Below are positions 33,448 through 41,493 of a stretch of DNA of 41,712 nucleotides, one piece after another. The first letter of the stretch is position 1, and every line of letters begins with the position of its first letter. The stretch is taken from positions 1 through 41,712 of the forward strand of contig CADBVZ010000021.1 in assembly GCA_902798285.1 (NCBI GenBank). Reading direction: 5' to 3'. The translations under genes were made by a program, and so were the position numbers. The notes beneath the pieces are model-generated. The model searched no databases. It saw only the letters and a list, made by a program, of their open reading frames with translations, and was not told the origin of the DNA. This DNA comes from an uncultured Prevotella sp. (GTDB lineage: Bacteria > Bacteroidota > Bacteroidia > Bacteroidales > Bacteroidaceae).

Positions 33448-33480
33448 TAATTAACCCCGCCTAATCAGCGGGGTTAATTA
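33448..33480. terminator. bidirectional terminator
   Basis: A perfect 13-bp stem TAATTAACCCCGC / GCGGGGTTAATTA with a 7-nt loop between convergent LruC and ilvN genes; A/T-rich tracts on both sides. Confidence 0.9.
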
Positions 33481-33485
33481 TTTGC

Positions 33486-34025
33486 TTAAAGTTCTTTTTC
33501 GCGTTGTTCCAAGAATTCGCTGACTTGTTCCTGCATGCCGCGGGTGACGGCGATGCGACCGGAGCGAGTGTACTGAAGTACACATCCGAAGGTGTCGAGG
33601 GCACGGAACAGGGAGATGATATCCTCAGTCACACCATGCATCATGACAATGGTGTAGGTGGGGTTCACCTCGATGATGCTGGCCTGGAATCGGCGGATGG
33701 TTCGCGAGATCTCAGGATTCTCGAGCACCATCGGCGTGGCAAGCTTGTAAAGCCCCGACTCACGGATAAACAGCTGATCGTCAGTGAAATAGTTGGCCTT
33801 TACCACATCTATACGCTTCTCAATCTGACGGGTGATCTTGATAATCTGATCCTCATCGCTCCAAGCTGTGATGGTGTATTTGTGTACACCAGGAATGCTG
33901 GAGGCCGATACGTTCAGACTCTCAATATTCACCTGACGGCGCGTAAACACAGCCGTCACCTGATTCAGGATACCAGCCACGTTCTCAGAATAAACCAAAA
34001 GGGTATATAGTTTCTTCTCTTCCAT
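33486..34025 (-). CDS. ilvN: acetolactate synthase small (regulatory) subunit
   Basis: A 179-residue ACT-domain protein that activates the IlvB catalytic subunit and confers feedback control by branched-chain amino acids. The N-terminal TLLVYSENVAGILNQVTAVF and NIESLNVS form the ACT domain; a second regulatory domain ends with FGCVLQYTRSGRIAVTRG. It is 3 nt after ilvB. Downstream in Bacteroides one expects the thioesterase and ilvC; here a terminator and the inverted LruC gene follow. Confidence 0.95.
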   Translation of the reverse strand: MEEKKLYTLLVYSENVAGILNQVTAVFTRRQVNIESLNVSASSIPGVHKYTITAWSDEDQIIKITRQIEKRIDVVKANYFTDDQLFIRESGLYKLATPMVLENPEISRTIRRFQASIIEVNPTYTIVMMHGVTEDIISLFRALDTFGCVLQYTRSGRIAVTRGMQEQVSEFLEQREKEL

Positions 34026-34028
34026 AAT

Positions 34029-35744
34029 CTACACGTTTATCTCCAACATCATATCGTCCACACTCATACCTGGAGGCGTCATGGGTAATACATCGTCATC
34101 CTCAAGGATAGCACACTCCAAAAGATACGGACCTTCCGTCTTCAACATCTTCTCAACAGCTGCCTTCAGATCCTTGCGATCCACAACAGCCTCATAAGGA
34201 ATACCATAGCCCTTGGCGATGAGCTCGTAATTGGGGTTGAGCATCTTGGTAAACGACTTTCGACGTTTCCAGAACATATCCTGCCACTGGCGCACATTGC
34301 CCAAGTAGTGGTTGTTCATCATCACCATCTTTACGGGACACTGCTGTTCCATAATGGTGCCAAGTTCCTCGATACACATCTGGAAACCACCATCGCCCGA
34401 GAAACTTACCACTGTACGACCTGGGGCACCAAAGGTGGCTCCGATAGCTGCAGGCATGCCATAACCCATGGTTCCAAGACCTCCGCTGGTGCAGATGCTG
34501 CGCTTCTTGGGATACTTAAAATAGCGAGTGGCGAAGAGCTGGTTCTGACCTACGTCAGTTACCAATACGGCATCGCCCTCAGTAGCCTCTGCCACAGCAT
34601 TCACCACCTCACCCATCAACAGCGGACCATCTTTTGGATGGATAGCAGGTTCTATCACCTTCTCGTACTCCTTCTTCTGCAGAGGGATGAACGACTCGCG
34701 CCAACCCGTATGACTCGCTTTATTGATGAGTTCGGTGAGTGCTGGCAACGACTCCTTACAATCGGCAATCACAGCCACAGTCGTCTTCACGTTCTTGTCT
34801 ATCTCACTATGGTCGATATCCAGATGAATCACCTTCGCCTGCTTGGCATAGGTCTTCAGATTACCCGTCACGCGATCCGAGAAGCGCATACCGATGGCGA
34901 TGAGCACATCACACTCCTGCTCCTTCAGGTTGGGTGCATAGTTACCATGCATACCCAGCATACCCACATTCAGCGGATGGGTAGAGGGCAGAGCCGAAAG
35001 TCCCAGCATCGTTCTGCCAGCAGGGATATCAGCCTTCTCGAGGAAACGTAACAGCTCCTGCTGGGCATTACCCAGTTCCACACCCTGACCTACCAGTGCC
35101 AAAGGCTTCTTGGCGTTATTGATGAGTTCGGCAGCCTCTTTCACAGCCTTCATATCAAGCTTGGGCTGAGCCACATACGAACGGATAAAGTTCACATGCT
35201 CTGGCTCAAACTCCACCATCTCCGTCTGGGCATTCTTGGGGAAGTCGAGCACCACAGGACCTGGACGTCCGCTACGGGCGATATAGAACGCACGACTCAC
35301 AGCCCAGGCGATATCCTCAGCATGACGAATCTGATAACTCCACTTCGAGATAGGCTGGGCCACACCCACGAGGTCTACCTCCTGAAAAGCATCTGTTCCC
35401 AGAGCAGCGATGGGCACCTGACCAGCTATCACCACAATCGGCGTAGAATCCAGCATGGCATCGGCCACACCCGTCAGCGTGTTCGTGGCACCAGGACCAC
35501 TTGTTACCAGTGCCACACCAACCTCGCCACTTACTCGGGCAAAGCCCTCTGCCGCATGGGTAGCAGCCTGTTCGTGGCGCACCAGTATATGGTCGAACGC
35601 TTTCTTGTTTCCTCGCGTGTAGTCGTAGAGGGCATCGTAAACGGGCATAATCGAACCGCCTGGGTATCCGAAGATGGTCTTCACCCCCTCGGCCTTCAGT
35701 GCCAGCATCAACGCCTCACTACCTGTTATCTTTTCTTTCTCCAT
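34029..35744 (-). CDS. ilvB: acetolactate synthase large (catalytic) subunit
   Basis: A 571-residue thiamine-diphosphate enzyme that condenses two pyruvates (or pyruvate and 2-oxobutyrate) in valine, leucine and isoleucine synthesis. N-terminal FGYPGGSIMPVYDAL, the catalytic Glu E58 in VRHEQAATHAAEGFAR, FAD-type central domain, and the TPP motif FSGDGGFQMCIEEL with NNHYLGNVRQW. Normal length. It lies 5 nt after ilvD. Confidence 0.97.
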   Translation of the reverse strand: MEKEKITGSEALMLALKAEGVKTIFGYPGGSIMPVYDALYDYTRGNKKAFDHILVRHEQAATHAAEGFARVSGEVGVALVTSGPGATNTLTGVADAMLDSTPIVVIAGQVPIAALGTDAFQEVDLVGVAQPISKWSYQIRHAEDIAWAVSRAFYIARSGRPGPVVLDFPKNAQTEMVEFEPEHVNFIRSYVAQPKLDMKAVKEAAELINNAKKPLALVGQGVELGNAQQELLRFLEKADIPAGRTMLGLSALPSTHPLNVGMLGMHGNYAPNLKEQECDVLIAIGMRFSDRVTGNLKTYAKQAKVIHLDIDHSEIDKNVKTTVAVIADCKESLPALTELINKASHTGWRESFIPLQKKEYEKVIEPAIHPKDGPLLMGEVVNAVAEATEGDAVLVTDVGQNQLFATRYFKYPKKRSICTSGGLGTMGYGMPAAIGATFGAPGRTVVSFSGDGGFQMCIEELGTIMEQQCPVKMVMMNNHYLGNVRQWQDMFWKRRKSFTKMLNPNYELIAKGYGIPYEAVVDRKDLKAAVEKMLKTEGPYLLECAILEDDDVLPMTPPGMSVDDMMLEINV

Positions 35745-35749
35745 AATTC

Positions 35750-37552
35750 TTAATCGATGATTCTTACTCCTCCCTTATCGGCACTCGATACACTCTGGGC
35801 GTAGGCTCTCAGGGCCTTCGATACCACACGGTTACGCTTCAGCAGCTGTTGTGGGCGCTGGGCCAGTTCCTCGTCAGAGAGCTTCACGCTGATCGAGCGA
35901 CTGGGGATATCGATGACGATGATATCGCCATCCTTGATCTTGCCGATGTTTCCACCGTTGGCAGCCTCAGGCGAAATGTGGCCTATCGAAAGTCCGCTGG
36001 TACCACCCGAGAAACGTCCATCGGTAATCAGGGCGCACTCCTTACCCAGGTGCATACTCTTGATATATGAGGTGGGATATAGCATCTCCTGCATACCAGG
36101 TCCACCCTTCGGACCCTCGTGGGTAATCACCACGCAGTCGCCACTCTTCACCTTACCGCCGAGGATACCCTCGCAAGCATCTTCCTGCGAATCGAACACC
36201 ACAGCCGGACCTTCGAAGTGCCACAGCGATTCATCCACACCAGCGGTCTTTACCACACAACCATCCTGAGCGATGTTGCCAAAGAGCACAGCGAGTCCGC
36301 CATCCTTCGTATAGGCATGTTCCAAGTCGCGAATACATCCATTGGCACGATCAGTGTCGAGTGTGCCCCACTCTTCCGATTGCGAACCCATCTTCGTTGA
36401 GAAACGGTTGCCAGGAGCTGTCTGATAGATGCGATTAGCCTCGGCATCCACAGCGCCATCCACAATCGAGTATTTCTTCAGGGCTTCCGTCAGCGTCATA
36501 CCATCCACACGATTGGCACTTCCGTCAATGAGTCCGCCCTTGTTCAGTTCGTTCAAAATACCTAAGATACCACCAGCTCGGCCACACTCCTGAACGCTGT
36601 ATTTCTGCGTGTTCGGAGCCAGCTTACACAGACACGGCACGCGACGTGAGAGTTCATCGATATCCTTCATCGTGAAGTCGGCACCAGCCTCCTGAGCCAC
36701 AGCCAGCAGATGCAGCACGGTATTGGTAGATCCACCCATGGCGATATCCAGAGCCATCGCATTCATGAAGGCCTTGCGGGTAGCGATGCTCTTGGGCAAT
36801 ACGCTCTCGTCGCCATCCTCGTAATAGGCAAAGGCATTCTTCACCACCTGTCGGGCTGCTGCCTTAAACAGTTCTACGCGATTGGTGTGTGTAGCCAGAA
36901 TGGTGCCGTTTCCAGGGAGTGAGAGTCCGATAGCCTCTGTGAGCGAGTTCATCGAGTTGGCTGTAAACATACCCGAGCAACTTCCGCAACCCGGACAGGC
37001 ACAGTTCTCAATCTCCTCCATCTCCTTGTCGGTTACCGAGGGGTCAGCACCCTTCACCATCGCAGTGATGAGGTCGGCATTCTCGCCACGCCATTTTCCT
37101 GCCTCCATGGGACCACCCGAGCAGAACACCGTGGGAATGTTCAGTCGCATCGAAGCCATCAGCATACCAGGTGTCACCTTGTCGCAGTTCGAGATGCAGA
37201 TCATGGCATCGGCCTTGTGGGCATTCACCATATATTCTACGCTGTCGGCAATGATGTCGCGACTGGGCAGCGAATACAGCATACCATCGTGACCCATAGC
37301 GATACCATCGTCGATGGCGATGGTGTTGAATTCTGCTGCATAACAGCCCATCTTCTCGATTTCCTCACGTACTATCTGACCTATCTCGTGCAGATGTGTA
37401 TGACCAGGCACAAACTGGGTAAACGAGTTCACAATGGCGATAATGGGTTTGCCAAACTGCTCACGTTTCATACCCGTAGCCACCCAAAGGGCACGGGCGC
37501 CAGCCATCCTTCGGCCTTCTGTGCAAACAGCACTTCTTAACTGATGTCGCAT
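35750..37552 (-). CDS. ilvD: dihydroxy-acid dehydratase
   Basis: A 600-residue Fe-S enzyme that removes water from 2,3-dihydroxy-3-methyl acids in branched-chain amino acid synthesis. Cluster ligands lie in [13 protein letters not shown] and [19 protein letters not shown]; the [16 protein letters not shown] and [21 protein letters not shown] blocks are typical. First gene of the ilvD-ilvB-ilvN operon. A -7 box (TATTTTTG, complement of 37587-37594) lies 34 nt upstream. There is no room for a leader-peptide attenuator. Confidence 0.97.
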   Translation of the reverse strand: MRHQLRSAVCTEGRRMAGARALWVATGMKREQFGKPIIAIVNSFTQFVPGHTHLHEIGQIVREEIEKMGCYAAEFNTIAIDDGIAMGHDGMLYSLPSRDIIADSVEYMVNAHKADAMICISNCDKVTPGMLMASMRLNIPTVFCSGGPMEAGKWRGENADLITAMVKGADPSVTDKEMEEIENCACPGCGSCSGMFTANSMNSLTEAIGLSLPGNGTILATHTNRVELFKAAARQVVKNAFAYYEDGDESVLPKSIATRKAFMNAMALDIAMGGSTNTVLHLLAVAQEAGADFTMKDIDELSRRVPCLCKLAPNTQKYSVQECGRAGGILGILNELNKGGLIDGSANRVDGMTLTEALKKYSIVDGAVDAEANRIYQTAPGNRFSTKMGSQSEEWGTLDTDRANGCIRDLEHAYTKDGGLAVLFGNIAQDGCVVKTAGVDESLWHFEGPAVVFDSQEDACEGILGGKVKSGDCVVITHEGPKGGPGMQEMLYPTSYIKSMHLGKECALITDGRFSGGTSGLSIGHISPEAANGGNIGKIKDGDIIVIDIPSRSISVKLSDEELAQRPQQLLKRNRVVSKALRAYAQSVSSADKGGVRIID

Positions 37553-37586
37553 ATCCTTAAAGTATTTATTTTCCGAAATTTAGCTG

Positions 37587-37617
37587 CAAAAATACATTAA
37601 ATCTATCAATTAGCCAA
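37587..37617 (-). promoter_or_regulatory. promoter for ilvDBN
   Basis: On the minus strand TTGG (37617-37614), a 19-nt spacer and TATTTTTG (37594-37587). It is divergent from the GH2 promoter. Confidence 0.6.
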
Positions 37618-37636
37618 CTATTTCCACATTTTTTCG

Positions 37637-37644
37637 TATATTTG
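37637..37644 (+). promoter_or_regulatory. -7 box for the GH2 gene
   Basis: TATATTTG, 33 nt before the ATG at 37678. No clear -33 element. Confidence 0.55.
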
Positions 37645-37677
37645 CAGCAAAATAATGACCACTAATTACAAATTGAA

Positions 37678-40170
37678 ATGAAAACTTCACTACTTACGCT
37701 GCTTCTGATGGCCGCTACAACGGTTTCAGCCCAGCAGCGACACGAAACCACGCTGAGCGAGGGCTGGGACTTCTCGCAGGATAAAACTTCATGGCAGAAC
37801 GTCAGCGTTCCCCACGACTGGGCCATCGCCGGACCCTTCGATAAGAAGTGGGATCTGCAGCGTGTTGCCATCGAACAGAATGGCGAGACTGAGGCCACCG
37901 AGAAGAGCGGTCGCTCTGGTGCCCTACCCTGGATTGGCGAAGGCTTCTATCGTCGCACCATCCAAATTCCCGAGGGTTGCGCCCATGCCGAACTCCTCTT
38001 CGATGGTGCCATGGCCGAGCCCACCATCTACCTGAATGGTGAGAAAGCAGGCTATTGGGCCTATGGCTATAATGCCTTCCGCGTGGATATCACGCCCTAT
38101 ATGAAGGCTGGCCCTAATCAGCTCGAAGTGCATCTGAAGAATGTGGAGGAAAGCTCGCGCTGGTATCCTGGCGCTGGCATCTATCGTCCTGTGAAGCTCA
38201 TCACCACTGGCGAGTCATATATCGATCCGTGGAAGACCTTTATTTATACCACCCAACTCAGCGCCGATCAGGCCACTGTACAAGTGATTGTTGGAGCCGA
38301 TGGCAAACAAGACGACCAGTTGGCCTTCGAGGTGGAGCTGCGCGATAGCAAAGGCAAGCTGGTGGGTCATGAGCATGTGTCAGATCTCGACGATTACGCT
38401 CAGGCAGACATGACGATGACGATCCTGAATCCTCAGCCGTGGACCCCTGAGACGCCTTATCTCTATACTGCCCACATCAAATACATGAAGAATGGCCGAC
38501 TGGTGGACGAGTTGACACAAAAGTTTGGCATCCGTACCATCAGCGTGTCGAAGGAAGGTGGTTTCCAGCTCAACGGCGTTACGCGAAAAATCAAGGGTGT
38601 TTGTCTGCACCACGATCTCGGTCCCTTGGGAGCTGCCGTCAACAAGGCTGCTCTCATCCGTCAGATCAAGATGATGAAGGATATGGGTTGCGATGCCATC
38701 CGTACCTCGCACAACATGCCCTCGCAGATGCAGATGGATATCTGCGATTCGCTGGGTATGATGGTTATGGCCGAGAGCTTCGATATGTGGGTGTATCCCA
38801 AGTGCAAGAACGGCTACTCGCGCTTCTTTAATGATTGGAATAAACTTGACATCACCAACCTCATTCTTGCCAACCGTAATCACCCCTCGATCATCATGTG
38901 GTCGATAGGTAATGAGATTCCCGAACAGGGCAATGCTGAGGGACTCAGAATCAGCCAGCAGTTGCAGGATCTGTGCCATCAGATAGATCCTACTCGCCCC
39001 GTTACCCAGGGCCTCGATCATGCCGAAAAGTCCATCCAGAGTGGTGTGGCCAAGGCGATGGATGTACCAGGTTTCAACTATCGTGTTCATAAGTACGAGA
39101 ATAGCATCCGCGAGTTGCCTCAGGGCTTCCTCCTGGGCTCCGAGACGGCCTCCACTGTCAGCTCGCGTGGTGTGTATAAGTTCCCTGCCGAGCCCGACGA
39201 TAATGCCCGCTATGCCTCATGGGCGCCGGGCTACGATCCCAAGGCCATTCTCAAGGCCGACGGCCAATGTTCCAGCTACGATTTGGAGTATTGTCCGTGG
39301 AGCAATCTGCCTGATGACGACTGGGTAATGCAGGACGATTATCCCTGGGTGATTGGCGAGTTTGTGTGGACGGGTTACGACTATCTTGGCGAGCCCTCGC
39401 CTTACGATGAATACTGGCCCTCGCGCTCCAGCTATTTCGGCATTTGCGATCTGGCCGGACTCCCCAAGGATCGCTATTTCCTCTATCGCTCGCATTGGAA
39501 CAAAGACGCTCACACCATCCATCTCCTACCCCATTGGAGTTGGGGACTTTCAAAGAAAGATCGAGGTAATCGCATCGGCAAAATCACACCCGTGTATTGC
39601 TATACCGACTACCCAAGCGCTGAGCTTTTCGTCAACGGAAAGAGCCAGGGACGTATCACCAAAAATAGCGACAGCCGACTGGATCGTTATCGCCTGCGTT
39701 GGAACAACGTAAAGTATGAGCCGGGCGAGCTGAAAGTAGTGGTTTACGATGCCGATGGCAACGCCGCTGGCGAGCAGATTATCAAGACTGCCGGCAAGCC
39801 CGCCAAGCTCCAACTCGACGCTTGGACGCATCAGTCCGATCTCTCACCTCTCACCTCTAGCCTCTCACCCCTCGTTGCCGATGGCAACGACCTCGCCTTC
39901 ATCACCGTCTCGCTCACCGATGCCGAAGGAACCCTCATCCCCAATGCCAGCGATCAACTGACGTTCGAGGTTACAGGCGCAGGTACCTTCGAGGCCGTTT
40001 GCAATGGCGATGCCACCAGTCTGGAGAGCTTCAAGCAACCCACCATGAAACTCTTCAATGGCCAACTCGTAGTCATCGTTCGTGCCGCCAAGAGCCCAGG
40101 CACTCTTACACTAAAGGTCACCTCCCCCCAGCGACAACTCTCCGAGACCATCAACATCGATGTGAAATAA
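37678..40170 (+). CDS. GH2 family glycoside hydrolase (beta-galactosidase-like)
   Basis: An 830-residue exported enzyme: signal peptide (MKTSLLTLLLMAATTVSAQ), GH2 sugar-binding domain (VPHDWAIAGPFD), immunoglobulin-like domain, TIM barrel and C-terminal beta domains (DUF4982-like and Ig-like, about 600-830). The acid/base is E413 in WSIGNEIPEQG; E489 in LLGSETASTVSSRG is the likely nucleophile; IGEFVWTGYDYLGEP is typical of Bacteroidales GH2 enzymes of this kind. The substrate could be a beta-galactoside or related glycan; no susC/susD pair is nearby. Residues 722-731 (LSPLTSSLSP) come from a CTCTCAC array in a domain linker. Confidence 0.92.
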   Translation: MKTSLLTLLLMAATTVSAQQRHETTLSEGWDFSQDKTSWQNVSVPHDWAIAGPFDKKWDLQRVAIEQNGETEATEKSGRSGALPWIGEGFYRRTIQIPEGCAHAELLFDGAMAEPTIYLNGEKAGYWAYGYNAFRVDITPYMKAGPNQLEVHLKNVEESSRWYPGAGIYRPVKLITTGESYIDPWKTFIYTTQLSADQATVQVIVGADGKQDDQLAFEVELRDSKGKLVGHEHVSDLDDYAQADMTMTILNPQPWTPETPYLYTAHIKYMKNGRLVDELTQKFGIRTISVSKEGGFQLNGVTRKIKGVCLHHDLGPLGAAVNKAALIRQIKMMKDMGCDAIRTSHNMPSQMQMDICDSLGMMVMAESFDMWVYPKCKNGYSRFFNDWNKLDITNLILANRNHPSIIMWSIGNEIPEQGNAEGLRISQQLQDLCHQIDPTRPVTQGLDHAEKSIQSGVAKAMDVPGFNYRVHKYENSIRELPQGFLLGSETASTVSSRGVYKFPAEPDDNARYASWAPGYDPKAILKADGQCSSYDLEYCPWSNLPDDDWVMQDDYPWVIGEFVWTGYDYLGEPSPYDEYWPSRSSYFGICDLAGLPKDRYFLYRSHWNKDAHTIHLLPHWSWGLSKKDRGNRIGKITPVYCYTDYPSAELFVNGKSQGRITKNSDSRLDRYRLRWNNVKYEPGELKVVVYDADGNAAGEQIIKTAGKPAKLQLDAWTHQSDLSPLTSSLSPLVADGNDLAFITVSLTDAEGTLIPNASDQLTFEVTGAGTFEAVCNGDATSLESFKQPTMKLFNGQLVVIVRAAKSPGTLTLKVTSPQRQLSETINIDVK
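39841..39868. repeat. CTCTCAC heptamer array in the GH2 gene
   Basis: CTCTCAC, CTCTCAC, CTCTAGC, CTCTCAC in frame, encoding LSPLTSSLSP between two C-terminal domains. It is nearly the same as the array in the RNA methyltransferase (16724-16758), although the genes are unrelated. Confidence 0.88.
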
Positions 40171-40175
40171 AACAA

Positions 40176-40203
40176 GAATCCCCCGGCCTTTGCCGAGGGA
40201 TTC
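40176..40203. terminator. terminator between GH2 and phosphatase genes
   Basis: GAATCCCCCGGC pairs with GCCGAGGGATTC (one mismatch) over a 4-nt loop, between convergent genes; the flank toward the phosphatase ends ATCATTTT. Confidence 0.85.
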
Positions 40204-40204
40204 A

Positions 40205-40660
40205 TCATTTTAGCAGCTCCAGCAATCGCTGGCAACCTTCGAGCACATCGCGCCATGTAGCCTCAAAATTCCCTGTATACCAAGGGTCGGCCACATCGCG
40301 AGGCTCATCAGTATAGTCCATCAGCAAGTGAATCTTCTCTTCAGGGTCGCCCCCGCAGATGCGGTTCATATTGCGGAAGTTCCAGGAGTCCATTCCTATC
40401 AGCAGGTCGAAGCGATCATAGTCGCCCCTCGTCATCTGACGGGCCGTCTTACCCTTGCATCCTATGCCGTGCTCGGCCAACTTACGCTTGGCTGGCGGAT
40501 ACACCTCGTTGCCTATCTCCTCAGTCGATGTGGCGGCCGATTCGATATAAAACTCATCCTCGCGTCCCGCTTTCTTCACGAGATCCTTCATCACGAACTC
40601 CGCCATCGGACTGCGGCAGATGTTTCCATGACATACGAACAATAATCTCCACTTTTTCAT
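40205..40660 (-). CDS. low molecular weight protein-tyrosine phosphatase
   Basis: A 151-residue enzyme. The CX5R loop is FVCHGNICRSPMAE (nucleophile C10, R16) and the general acid is in DVADPWYTG. ATG 40660 gives the usual short N-terminus; an upstream in-frame start would add 13 residues and cover the promoter. In bacteria such enzymes often counter tyrosine kinases of polysaccharide export, but no kinase or capsule gene is near. A full promoter lies 10 nt upstream. Confidence 0.93.
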   Translation of the reverse strand: MKKWRLLFVCHGNICRSPMAEFVMKDLVKKAGREDEFYIESAATSTEEIGNEVYPPAKRKLAEHGIGCKGKTARQMTRGDYDRFDLLIGMDSWNFRNMNRICGGDPEEKIHLLMDYTDEPRDVADPWYTGNFEATWRDVLEGCQRLLELLK

Positions 40661-40669
40661 TTCGGGGTG

Positions 40670-40700
40670 CAAAGTTAGTGGAAAACGTGCGAAAAGCAAA
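40670..40700 (-). promoter_or_regulatory. promoter for the tyrosine phosphatase
   Basis: On the minus strand TTTG (40700-40697), a 19-nt spacer and TAACTTTG (40677-40670): a full match to the consensus. Confidence 0.85.
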
Positions 40701-40745
40701 ACAAATCGCGAACTATTTTCATTTCCGCGAGGGCAGCCCGCCCCA

Positions 40746-40889
40746 TCAATCCGTCACAAAATCCTCTTCCGAGAACCTGATGACGCGATGCTCCGGCTCA
40801 TTACCAGCCGACTCTCTCGACGTGAGAGGGCACACGCTGGTAACATATTCCGCCAGACGAAACAGGGATGCTAGCAGACGTTCAATCAT
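40746..40889 (-). CDS. possible 47-residue small protein
   Basis: A short reading frame starting MIERLLASLFRLAEYV and ending EEDFVTD before TGA. The first half forms an amphipathic helix with Leu/Arg/Tyr; the second is polar (SRESAGNEPEHRVIRF). Its ATG overlaps the stop of the 27-residue frame upstream (ATGA, 40886-40889), a classical sign of translational coupling. Below the size most gene finders report. I do not recognise a family; the coupling and the promoter-like box upstream are the support. Confidence 0.5.
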   Translation of the reverse strand: MIERLLASLFRLAEYVTSVCPLTSRESAGNEPEHRVIRFSEEDFVTD

Positions 40890-40969
40890 TTTTCTGTTGC
40901 TGCAACGTAACCCTTCACCATGTTGCCCAAGGCAATCATCATCACGAACAATACAAATAAACTAGCCAT
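40886..40969 (-). CDS. possible 27-residue single-helix membrane peptide
   Basis: The frame reads MASLFVLFVMMIALGNMV, then KGYVAATEK and TGA. It is one hydrophobic helix with a short polar tail, like small membrane regulators or type I toxins. A -7 box (TAGTTTTG, complement of 41010-41017) lies about 40 nt upstream, and the frame overlaps the next one by 4 nt. No family is recognised. Confidence 0.5.
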   Translation of the reverse strand: MASLFVLFVMMIALGNMVKGYVAATEK

Positions 40970-41009
40970 AATCCTATAAAATTTTAAGTTATTAATGAAA
41001 TACTGCGTG

Positions 41010-41017
41010 CAAAACTA
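41010..41017 (-). promoter_or_regulatory. -7 box upstream of the small reading frames
   Basis: The complement reads TAGTTTTG, matching TAnnTTTG; the -33 region lies in a terminator stem and has no clear TTTG. Confidence 0.45.
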
Positions 41018-41052
41018 AAAGAGGGCTGTACCAGAACTCGGTACACCCCTCT
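41011..41052 (-). terminator. rho-independent terminator on the minus strand
   Basis: Arms 41040-41052 and 41020-41032 (AGAGGGGTGTACC with GGTACAGCCCTCT, one mismatch) and a 7-nt loop, followed on the minus strand by TTTAGTTTT. It probably ends the transcript of the gene at 41494-41712 and anything in the repeat region. Confidence 0.78.
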
Positions 41053-41081
41053 AAACTTTAACATCATTTAAGAAATCTCTC

Positions 41082-41220
41082 TGTTGCAGCTGTTGCAGTT
41101 GTTGCAATTCTTTTAAGCATTACACAAACTTCAAATAGTAATCTATATATTTATATATAAATATATAGATATAATATCGACCTTGCATACATCCTATTTT
41201 GAACTGCAACGATTGCAACA
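41082..41220. repeat. element B: opposed GTTGCA iterons around an AT-rich palindrome
   Basis: Left array 41082-41108: TGTTGCAGC, TGTTGCAGT, TGTTGCAAT (9-bp period). Right array 41202-41219: AACTGCAAC, GATTGCAAC, inverted. The centre has a perfect AT palindrome (ATCTATATATTTA at 41141-41153, TAAATATATAGAT at 41158-41170, 4-nt loop). Same architecture as element A at 20324-20482 though the sequence differs. Confidence 0.85.
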
Positions 41221-41278
41221 AAATCGATATTTATAAAAACGATTTTTTATTACACTATCAACGCCAACATCGCTTACT

Positions 41279-41357
41279 CGGACTTTCCTCCGTCCAAACC
41301 CGGACTTTCCTCGGAGCAAACCTCCCCTTTGCTCCGTCCAAACTCCCCCTTTGGACT
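41279..41357. repeat. TTTCCTC/CTCCGTCC direct repeat block beside element B
   Basis: CGGACTTTCCTC occurs at 41279-41290 and 41301-41312; CTCCGTCCAAAC at 41288-41299 and 41332-41343. The block shares GACTTTCCTCGGAG with the complement of 20606-20619 next to element A. The rest of the gene-free stretch to 41493 shows no gene that I can support. Confidence 0.7.
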
Positions 41358-41493
41358 ATCCTCTCTTTAACCCCTTGTAACCTTCTGATTACCAATCACA
41401 TACAATTCTTTGGCAAAATCATGAATAATATTTACAGATTCCATTACAAACCACACCTTTCTTCCTTTGTAAATTCGATTTGTTTATGGTTTA

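Noticed and set aside
37553-37677. Leader-peptide attenuator before ilvD
   Set aside because: The leader is under 45 nt and contains no run of branched-chain codons or terminator hairpin.
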